DNA of 16,386 bases from Parachlorella kessleri (lineage: Eukaryota > Chlorophyta > Trebouxiophyceae > Chlorellales > Chlorellaceae). Under the pieces are notes generated by a model. The model worked only from the letters and a program-made list of their open reading frames with translations, had not been told where the DNA came from and did no database searches. Made by a program: the position numbers and the translations under genes. The stretch spans positions 1-16,386 of the forward strand of contig BBXU01001261.1 of the NCBI GenBank assembly GCA_001598975.1, in the 5' to 3' direction. Shown here piece after piece: positions 9,255 to 16,386 of this stretch (position 1 is its first letter; every line of letters begins with the position of its first letter).

Positions 9255-10197
9255 TCAGGCCGCATCGTTCTCCTCGGATGCAAACTCTTGTTCAAGTGCG
9301 GTAACACTTCGCACATAGGACCCATCCTCTCCCTCCTTTGCCTTGGGCACCCCATGCCACATGCTGAGCGGCGGCAGCTCGCTGCCAGCCCCTGGCCCTG
9401 CAGCAAGGCAAACACACGAGCGGTGTGGTCCAGTGGTAACCGCTGCTGCTGCCTACGCAACTCGTGCCATGCATGTGCCTTCACCAGAGTGAACCTGACT
9501 CAGTGAGAGCAGGCACCACCAAAACAGTTTGTAAAGTGCACGCCCCCACTTCATGCCAGACACTCAAAAGGAGTAGAAAAAGCAACCTATCGCCTGACTA
9601 ATGACTCCCATATAGGTTCAAACATGGGATTTCGATATGTCACCTTGGGATCTCTCCACACTGTGCATGCCAGCGTGCTCAGCCTCAAGCCCCCTGTGGC
9701 AGAGAGTGTCCTCATCGCCTGATACATCAGCAGCACGGCTTGTTGGTCCAGGCTTGCAAGACAACCAGATGTGTATGTCGCTGTCCCTTCTCTCGCCGAC
9801 CGCTAACCACTGCGCACAAAGTGCTTGAGCACTAACAACATGTGCCCAGCCTTGTTGGCAGTGTGAGAGGGGAGCAGCCTGCCGCACCTTCCAACTGCGT
9901 GCCCCCACTCTCAAACCGGTCCTCCAAGGCCCTCCCCGCTTCAGCTCTCCCCAGGTTACTGGAGCCTGCTTGTGTACCACCTATATCCAAGGAGTGTAGC
10001 CTCTCTTCCTGCTGCCTGTCATCCAGCAGCTGCTGTTCCTTGGAGAGCTCAGGGATGCCTGGCCCTTCAGCTCCCTTCTGTCTTTCCTGGGCACCTGCAT
10101 GCTGCTGCAGCTCGCTTTGCAGCAGCCGCACTTCTAGCAGAGCATCGTCGAACGTGGCTCTGTCATTTGCCAAGCGTGCGCCTCTAGGTTCCGCCAT
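9255..10197 (-). CDS. Hypothetical 150-residue coiled-coil protein, two exons
   Basis: I do not recognise this protein. Exon 1 is 10197-9888, ending with GAAG before GTGCGG; exon 2 is 9397-9255, after TTGCTGCAG. Joining in phase 1 gives an open frame of 150 residues ending in TGA. Residues 16-42 and 50-70 are rich in Leu, Glu, Gln and Arg with heptad-like spacing, typical of coiled coil. Residues 72-112 are Gly-rich linker. The second exon holds LSMWHGVP (114-121) and an acidic tail SVTALEQEFASEENDAA. No signal peptide or membrane segment is visible. The start ATG has A at -3 and G at +4. Without the splice the frame would end at 9832 with a less protein-like tail, a possible alternative product. 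The exon 2 reading is supported by its composition and by exact phase, not by known homology. Confidence 0.6.
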
Positions 10198-11110
10198 ACT
10201 GGTTAATAACGTAAACTGTCAATGAGAATTGAAAGCTCAGCTGTGCAATAATGGCTTTCAAGAGCGCGCCCGGGCGCCGAGTTGGCGGTGACTGATCTGG
10301 TGTTTCGCTTGGCACCCATGTCGGCACCCCTGCTGCTGCTCCAGTTGGCGTTGCTCTTGCAGGGCAGCATCTGAAGGAAGGTTCTGAAGACGGTGCCGGG
10401 AAGGACACTGGTCGCATTGCATCACCTGTGCCCAAGGCCCTGGCTTTGCAATATACCTGTTGGGCTTCCCTGCCACTATGACTGAGGACGTCGCTAACCA
10501 CCCACACGGCAAGGTTCTTGTTGGCCACAAACAAAATTCAACTCTCTAAACCCCGATCTGCCCCACGCAGCTTAGTATGGCCATACACCAGCAGCAGGAC
10601 GTACTCCGAGGTTGAACCTGCGCTCCCCAACTTGTTCTGGGGACAGTGAAATAATACAGTCCACACTAACCTCTCCTCTGTTCGCCAATCACTTGCCAAT
10701 GCTTCAGCGGTGCACTGGACCACTGCCACACTCTCGCTGCCCGTGGAGTTATTTATCAAAACTCAGGCACGGCTCGGAGGCATTCCTGCATCCAGCCCTG
10801 TCAGTGTAGTTCGCCTGACACTCTCTGTTGGCACTACCTGCCACCCAGGTAGTTACAGTTCGGACCTGGTCCACAGGCTCCCCAAGCGATCACACTACAT
10901 GCCAATGGCACCAGCCCGTGGGTAAGCTCAGCGCTCCAACACTACAGTGCAACACTCCCAGCAGCCTAGCCAAAGCGCCGCACATAGTGTTGAGATTCCA
11001 CCACCATCACCACCAGCAGCACGAATGGCTGCTCCACGCTGCTAGGGGTTTCAATAAGCTGGATGGGCGGGTGAAGTGGGTGACTCCCTGGCTGCCCGAC
11101 CATGCGCCAG
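10198..11110. other. Spacer: 3' UTR of the UTP16-like gene and promoter of the coiled-coil gene
   Basis: Both flanking genes are on the minus strand, so this holds the 3' end of the right one and the promoter and 5' UTR of the left one. A minus-strand open frame at 10534-10184 overlaps the coiled-coil start and has no recognisable motif. I see no further gene, RNA gene or mobile element here. Confidence 0.5.
10853..10857 (-). terminator. TGTAA polyadenylation signal for the UTP16-like gene
   Basis: On the minus strand TGTAA lies 254 bases beyond the stop codon at 11111, a normal 3' UTR length. It is the first such motif I found downstream of that gene. Confidence 0.45.
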
Positions 11111-13020
11111 TCAAGGCCCCACAGTGGCGCAGGGGAACACGCCAAGCTGCCTGGCCGGCCGTAGCATGTCGTTCGTGCGCTTCACCCTGCTGCCGTGAAG
11201 CCGCTGTTGGAGGAAGGCCCTAGCCGCCTCTGCAGGTCGCAAGCCATGCAAAGCGTAAGTTGCAGGCCATTGCACTTGCAGGAGGTCATACCACAGCGTG
11301 CAAGCCCTCTCCGACATGCGCAGCCCAAGGCACCGCCAGCCTTGCAGTGCGGTGCTGACATGCTGTAAGCTGACCGGCGCTGTCAAGAGCGTTGCACCAA
11401 AACTGGGACACGGGCTCACGCACCAGGAGCAACCAGGGATCAGTCAAACTGTGGCGGTGCAGAAAGCGGCCAAAGGAAGACAGCATAATTGTTCCAAACA
11501 GGGAATGATGAGCAGGCTGACCCACAACCAGCTTGGCCTCCTAGTGGACGGGAACCCCCCCGACCCCCCCCCCCCTCTCTTCGTCGCACCCACTCCACCA
11601 CCAACCTCAGCACCGCCTACACTCCCACCTGACGCCTTGGCATCTCCCACAGCCGACAACACTTGCACTTTGACGGGGCCAGCTTGCCGCTCCAGCAGCT
11701 GCTGCTGCTTCTTGCGCTTTGCCCCGCCGCCGCTGGCACGCGCCGTCCCTTGCCGCAGCTGTGCTGTCACAAGCGCCTGCTGCGCCTGCTGCTTGCGTTG
11801 CCTGCACAGCAGTCGTGCTGGCAGAGTTGAAGCTACTTGTCCCACCCTAACAACAAGTTAACATGGATGGCTGTGCGGCTATGTTAACTTGTAGCCATGG
11901 GAGGCCAAGTGTGAGCATAAAAAGGCTATGCCAGGCACACAGCACTGCATGGTCAGAAACCCCCCCGATGAATCGGAGCGAGCCACAGGTGCACGCTTTC
12001 TTGAGAGGTAGTTGGCTCAGGGTCTTGGCCGACCCCCAAAGCCTGCCTTGCAGTCAGCACCACAAGGTAGTACCCTTGCTATACCTTACAGGTGACTTAC
12101 AACGCACCCCGACCCGACCTTGCTGTCCCCCCCCCCTCCCTCCCTCCCTTCCCTAGGATCCCGGGACATGTTGAAAAAGAATTGTTCAGCTCCTGCAGGT
12201 GCATTTCCAAATGCTGCTCCCCGTCGTCAGCAACCATTGACGACACGATATGCGACTCCCCAGTGGTCAGTGCAAACTCCCCTGTCCCCAAACTGTCCAG
12301 CTACTCACCCGGGGCGCTCCGCTAGAGCTGCAATCACGTCGTCAGGTAGCAAGTCCAGCTCCTCCTCTCCACCACCACCGCCCTGCCCCTCGTCATGTTC
12401 ATCCACCAACTGCTGGGGATGGCTAGAACCCTTTCCGTCTGGTCCCGCTGCTTCACGAGCCCCTGCCGCCTTTTTCGCCTCCCCATCTCGCTCCTCCTTC
12501 CGCTGCTGCTCCCGCTGCTCCTGCTGCCGCCGGCGCTGCTCCTTGGCCTGCCGCTGTGCCTGCTGCCGCGCCGCCTGCTGCTCCTTCCGCAGCGCCGCAG
12601 CCGTCTGCAGGGTGCACGCAGAAGTCACCAGGTCAGGTAGATCACAATATGAAGCCAAGGGATGTATCCTTACAACCCCCTCCCTCCCCCCTCAACCCCT
12701 CCCCCCCCTCAGACATTCCCATGCACGCACCCCAACATACGCACACACTCCCCTCCTGAACTAGTAGCTACCCTGCCTAAGAACTGATGTGACTTGTTGT
12801 TGACGCATTTGAGGTCCAGCTCCTCAAGTAACACACAGCAGCATACTTAGACATGTTCATGATGCCAGCGCCGCCAGCAACACAGCACCTGCTTGCTGAC
12901 AGCCAATGACCGCTCCTCGGGAGCCTCATCATCAGAAGCCGTAGCACTGCCGTCGCTATCAACTAGCTGGGTGGCCGCTGGAGGCTCCACCTCCTGGGTG
13001 GTGGTACGCCGAGTCCTCAT
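11111..13020 (-). CDS. UTP16-like nucleolar protein (probable ribosome biogenesis factor), four exons
   Basis: Exons by phase: 13020-12889, 12604-12309, 11846-11629, 11229-11111; 254 residues. Residues 20-36 are acidic (DSDGSATASDDEAPEE). Residues 48-90 are a charged Q/K/R/E helix. LLPDDVIAALAERPG lies at about 129-143, the basic patch GAKRKK at 184-189, GPVKVQVL at 199-206, and a C-terminal block AARAFLQQRLHGSRVKRTNDML at 217-238. The same order of elements occurs in plant proteins annotated as UTP16 or U3 snoRNA-associated: an acidic DEAPEE segment, a basic helix, an LADRE-type helix, an ETVIL strand and FLKKRKMQVPRS. That suggests a role in pre-18S rRNA processing in the nucleolus. This comparison is from memory, so the function is moderately supported; the gene model is stronger. 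The start ATG is in good context (ACCATGA). Sense-strand G-runs lie in all three introns. Confidence 0.72.
11555..11575 (-). other. Sense-strand G-tract in intron 3 of the UTP16-like gene
   Basis: On the gene strand a run of twelve G, TC, then seven G lies about 53 bases downstream of the exon 3 donor. Such long runs can form G-quadruplexes alone or in combination. It may also be a sequencing trouble spot. Confidence 0.6.
11853..11892 (-). other. Hairpin abutting the exon 3 acceptor of the UTP16-like gene
   Basis: Arms 11853-11864 and 11881-11892 (ACAAGTTAACAT and its exact complement) enclose a 16-base loop. In transcript direction the hairpin ends five bases before the terminal AG at 11848-11847. 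The acceptor is TTGTTAG with only a weak pyrimidine tract. The branchpoint-like GTTAAC falls inside the stem. Confidence 0.7.
12127..12153 (-). other. Sense-strand G-quadruplex motif in intron 2 of the UTP16-like gene
   Basis: On the gene strand four GGG runs with one- or two-base spacers precede a run of ten G. This fits the classical quadruplex pattern with very short loops. It lies about 155 bases into a 462-base intron. Confidence 0.75.
12676..12710 (-). other. Sense-strand G-quadruplex motif in intron 1 of the UTP16-like gene
   Basis: On the gene strand runs of eight, four, six, three and five G are separated by A or TTGA. They lie in the 284-base first intron, about 70-105 bases upstream of the exon 2 acceptor. 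Confidence 0.75.
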
Positions 13021-13603
13021 GGTTACCAGTTGAGCTGCGTAGAACAGGGCATGAAAGCAGCTGCATCTAGTTGCAGGAAGTCGCGACTGGTCGGGGGTTG
13101 GTCTGTGCGCCCGAAATTTTGTGAAATCCCCTGAGGGATTCGTGGCAGTGCGAGCAAAACGAGGCTCGGGTAGAGCACCAGGAAGGCCTTTCCGGACTCT
13201 CCTTCAATAAGCTCTTGCCCTTCAACCGCTTGTTGTTTGGTCTGAGGCGGTTGCCACGTTGAGGGTTACTCGATCCACCGTGTGAGCCGGTGTGAGCCGC
13301 GCCTCAGCCCGCGTAGAGCCTTCTACTGAAGGTGACCGCTCAAGGGTGGAGCACAGTGAAACAGTCTAAGCGGAAAGAAAGCAGCTAACTGGCAACAAGG
13401 CTGAGGGCCACAGGCATGCAAAAACGTGAGGTGGCTGGGGAGCGCTTCTATCCTGGCTGCTTAAGATAAGCCTGCTAATCTGAGGTCTCCATTCCTGCTC
13501 TGTGACTGAAGCCGATCTGTGCGTTGCAGTTGGTGCTCACCCGGCGTTGCCCAACAGCGGCGCCTTGTCAGCAGCATCTAGTGGGCCCAGGCGCCTGTGG
13601 CCA
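13021..13603. promoter_or_regulatory. Divergent promoter region between the UTP16-like gene and serine acetyltransferase
   Basis: These 583 bases separate two outward-facing starts. I see no clear TATA box. GGTGTGAGCC occurs as two close copies near 13279-13298. A 27-codon open frame at 13051-13134 looks like a short targeting peptide. Acceptor-like TTGCAG at 13524-13529 suggests the acetyltransferase may have a 5' intron. Both promoters and 5' UTRs must lie here. Confidence 0.5.
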
Positions 13604-16282
13604 ATGGGTGCCACCAGCGGGCTTCATAGTAGCAGAGCTAGCAGCAGCAGTAGTAGCAGCAGCCATTTCTACCCTCAGCGGCGGTCCCATAGGCAGGGCT
13701 GGCAGAACCGCACACAGGCAATAGCCGCGGACAGGGAGCTGGGTGCTCCCCGCAACGCAGTAGTGCCAATGGCCCGCACGCGGCGTGTTGCACAACAACT
13801 GCACGTCCGTCTGAACGAGCAGCTGTGGCAGGATCGGTTGTACAATTCCTTGCCGTCAGGTGAGCAGTTAGGCGCTCAGGCTGTCGTGCGCCGGTGGCTG
13901 TTGGAACTGCCAAAGCTAGTGGCAGCTTTGGTGAGGGTGTCGCGGCGGGACTCGCTGTGGGATTCAGTCCCTTATTGTGAGCTGGGCTGGTTTGATTAGT
14001 CCTGATTTTCCTGGCTTGCCTTGATTGAGGTTTGTGAGTGCCTAGCTTTTCCTCTGGTGAGTCGAGTACATGTGGTCGTTGCAAGGCAAGGGCGGAGTGA
14101 GGCATGTTTGCGTAATGTTTACTGCAAAGTCCTGCCTGCATGGTCAGCAGCTGACAAATCGTGCTGCTGGCTGTATTAACCTGCAGTGCCACAGCGGGTG
14201 GAACAGGAGGATGCTTTGAGTCATGGCGGCTGGGAGCCAGCAGCACACCACCTCAGCAAGGCGGAACTGTGGGCAGTCATGCGGCAGGAAGCGCGCGCAG
14301 CAGCTGAGAAGGAGCCAGTGCTGGCCTCGTTCCTGCACATGACCGTAATCATGCACACCACGCTAGAGAAGAGCATGGCCTTCTTGCTAGCCAACAAGCT
14401 GGCCAGCCCAACGCTACTGGGCACGCAGCTCACGCGGCTGTTTATGGAGGCGTATGAGGTACGGCAGAGCTGGCGTGCAGTACAGCTTGTGGTTAATGTT
14501 GAGCAAGGCGTTTGGGTGGGGTTGCCGTGTTGGTGCTACACCTGCACTTGTGGGCAGCTGCTACATCAGAGGGTGTGGAGGCATGGTGTGGAAAAATGTT
14601 GGCTGTGCGGGTGGTAAAACGCAGTACTCCGCCAACGCACAGCTTGCACTGGTGATGTGCTGTCACACAGCGTCAGCGGGTGCTTGTTTGCGTCAGCAAT
14701 GTATACCAGATGCTGACGTGGCTAGGCTGCCTGAGCTTGTGAAATTGCTTCTCTGATCTGTACAGGATGATCCCGATATTCTCGAGGCCTGTGTGGCCGA
14801 CGTCCAGGCAGTGTATGACCGCGACCCTGCTTGCGAGCAATATGCGCAGTGCATGCTGGTGAGTGTAGCTGGAATCGTATCTGTCTCGACCTGGCTGGCC
14901 ATTGCTAATCAAAGAGAGTGGGATCGGATGTCATTGAGTATTGCTGTGGTCAGGCTTGTGAGACGTTTTCGCTGCGGCGGAGTTTGGCAAGGTTTGACGA
15001 AGGATACCGGTGTTTATTTCCTCGCATTTTTGGTGCTGAAGGAGGGAAGCGAGGTTGTATGCGTTAGGTTCTGTTCCTACATCTGACCCTGATGCATGGC
15101 ATGTTGGCGTGCAGTACTTCAAGGGTTTCCAAGCAATCCAATGCCAGCGCGTGGCGAACTGGATGTGGAGGAAAGGCCGGAGAGCTCTGGCCCTGGCCTT
15201 GCAAAGCCGCATGAGCGAGGTGTTCGCTGGTAAGCTGCCCCTGGGACGTCCCGCCCGATAGGTTGACGCTGGGGCACCAGGATCGCTGCGAAATTGGTTG
15301 GGGTATACTGCCGTCAGTCTTTGATTGTGTGCAACTTGCCTACAGATTCTTTAACCTGCCCTAAATGCGCAGTCACAATGCGGGGGAGCTCACTGCAGCT
15401 GGCCTGTTTGTTGGGCACAAAAGAACACTTCATCTCTTGTGCTTGCAGTTGACATCCACCCAGCCGCCCGTATCGGTCGCGGCATTCTGCTAGACCATGC
15501 TACGGGGGTGGTCATTGGTGAGACGGCCGTGATAGGCGACAATGTGTCGATGCTGCACCACGTCACGTTAGGAGGCTCCGGCACTGGCAAGGGCGTGCGG
15601 CATCCCACAGTAGGTGAGTACTGGCATTCGTGAAAGTCCACCCTGACGGCTTGGCTGTGTTTAAGCAGGCTCGGAGTTAATCTTGAGCAAGCAATGGGGG
15701 TTGCTCAGGTCCTTGCACGCGTACACCGTTGCTTGTTGCCTGGATGGCTGAACCTGCAATACCAGCCAGCTGGGTTGTATGCAAGGGTTGTCTACAATAC
15801 CCGGCGGGCACTTGCGTGCAGGCAATGGTGTGCTGCTGGGCGCGGGCGTGAGTGTGCTGGGCCCCATTGTGATTGGCCACTGCTCCAAGGTGGGCGCCGG
15901 CAGCGTGGTGGTCACCGACATCCCGCCGCACTGCGTGGCCGTGGGCGTGCCCGCCACCGTGGTCAAGGTGTTGGACGACACTGTGGAGCCCGTCAAGGCC
16001 ATGGACCAGGTGGGTGATGATGCGTGATGATGCTTGTTGCCATTGGTGGGTGCCCCTGCTGGCCTGGGCGTGTTGTGCTTGTCTAGTGTGATACCCAGGG
16101 GGCGTGATGGTTGCCTGTTTCTCACTTTTGGTGCATTTGCTACTTGAGGGACTGCTGAGCTTGCTGAGCGAAGTGTTCCCTTTCCTGTGAGGAGTCCCAG
16201 CCCTGTCTAGCTGGGAGTGAGGGTGACACTTGATTCCTTTCTGCTGCAGTGCGTGGATTTCATCCTGGACTATGTCATCTAG
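13604..16282 (+). CDS. SAT1: Serine O-acetyltransferase, probably plastidial
   Basis: Transfers acetyl from acetyl-CoA to L-serine, giving O-acetylserine, the carbon acceptor for cysteine synthesis. Exons by phase: 13604-13859, 14187-14458, 14766-14858, 15115-15229, 15449-15613, 15822-16009, 16250-16282; 373 residues. Residues 1-35 have eight consecutive serines and many Arg, like a plastid transit peptide. The N-terminal helical domain (about 90-245) includes [19 protein letters not shown]. The left-handed beta-helix follows, with DIHPAARIG (Asp247), LLDHATG (His262) and HHVTLGGSG (His283). The Asp-His spacing of 15 equals the catalytic pair of E. coli CysE (Asp143/His158). The C-terminus DFILDYVI ends in Ile373, the residue that inserts into O-acetylserine thiol-lyase to form the cysteine synthase complex. 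ATG 13604 is the first in-frame ATG after a stop at 13481; an extra upstream exon is possible. Confidence 0.95.
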
Positions 16283-16386
16283 AGGTGTCCTGTAGCCTTC
16301 TACGTGCATGCCTGGAGCGTGGCGGAGGCTGGGCGGCCCCTTTTGCAAAGCAGGTCTGGGGCATGCCCGCCTTCATGAATACGAGT
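16283..16386 (+). other. Start of the serine acetyltransferase 3' UTR
   Basis: These 104 bases follow the stop codon and run to the window edge. No TGTAA signal is present here, so the transcript end lies beyond the window. Confidence 0.6.

Noticed and set aside
9412..9500. tRNA-like D-arm phrase (GTGGTCCAGTGGTAACC)
   Set aside because: No matching acceptor stem, anticodon arm or T-arm could be folded from the flanking bases, and it lies in the intron of the coiled-coil gene.
10184..10534. 116-residue minus-strand open frame overlapping the coiled-coil start
   Set aside because: Composition is not protein-like across its length, no motif, and it overlaps a better-supported start at 10197 in another frame.
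11913..11930. TATA-like CATAAAAAGG on the plus strand
   Set aside because: It sits inside an intron of the minus-strand UTP16-like gene with no plus-strand gene downstream.
13638..14246. 202-residue open frame on the minus strand
   Set aside because: Antisense to the first acetyltransferase exons; low-complexity composition and no recognisable domain.
15677..16348. 223-residue open frame on the minus strand
   Set aside because: It lies antisense to the acetyltransferase exons and introns, is His/Pro/Gln-rich as expected for the shadow of GC-rich coding sequence, and has no motif.

Overview
The window reads as nuclear DNA of a green alga, most likely a chlorophycean. Five protein genes are broken by many GT-AG introns of about 130-630 bases with strong GTGAGT/GTGGGT-type donors and TGCAG acceptors. 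The DNA is moderately GC-rich with many CAG/CTG runs. Two genes have candidate TGTAA polyadenylation signals, the usual chlorophyte form. Products include a plastid-type serine acetyltransferase and a protein disulfide isomerase of algal layout. I cannot name the species. I see no operon, phage, plasmid, CRISPR array or intact transposon.

Layout: (1) 58-4201, minus: the N-terminal 300 residues of a protein disulfide isomerase in nine exons, running off the left edge. (2) 4202-4964: a shared divergent promoter region rich in short palindromes and helically phased repeats. (3) 4965-8296, plus: an eight-exon patatin-like phospholipase with a probable plastid transit peptide. (4) 8297-9254: a long 3' UTR with TGTAA at 9158-9162, meeting the next gene tail to tail. 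(5) 9255-10197, minus: a two-exon, 150-residue coiled-coil protein of unknown function. (6) 11111-13020, minus: a four-exon, 254-residue basic, Q/K/R-rich protein resembling plant UTP16-like nucleolar proteins. (7) 13021-13603: a second divergent promoter region. (8) 13604-16282, plus: a seven-exon serine O-acetyltransferase, complete to its terminal isoleucine.

Gene models were built by reading splice phase by hand; every junction given keeps frame. The genes do not form a pathway. They cover ER or plastid redox folding, lipid hydrolysis, probable ribosome biogenesis and cysteine synthesis, an ordinary mixed nuclear neighbourhood.

The most unusual structure is in the disulfide isomerase introns. 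Degenerate copies of an intron-3'/exon-5' junction lie just upstream of the real junction at two separate exons. Their substitutions look coding-like, and one copy abuts a perfect 34-base palindrome. The CGHC active site also sits alone on a 36-base exon. No clearly novel multi-gene system is visible.
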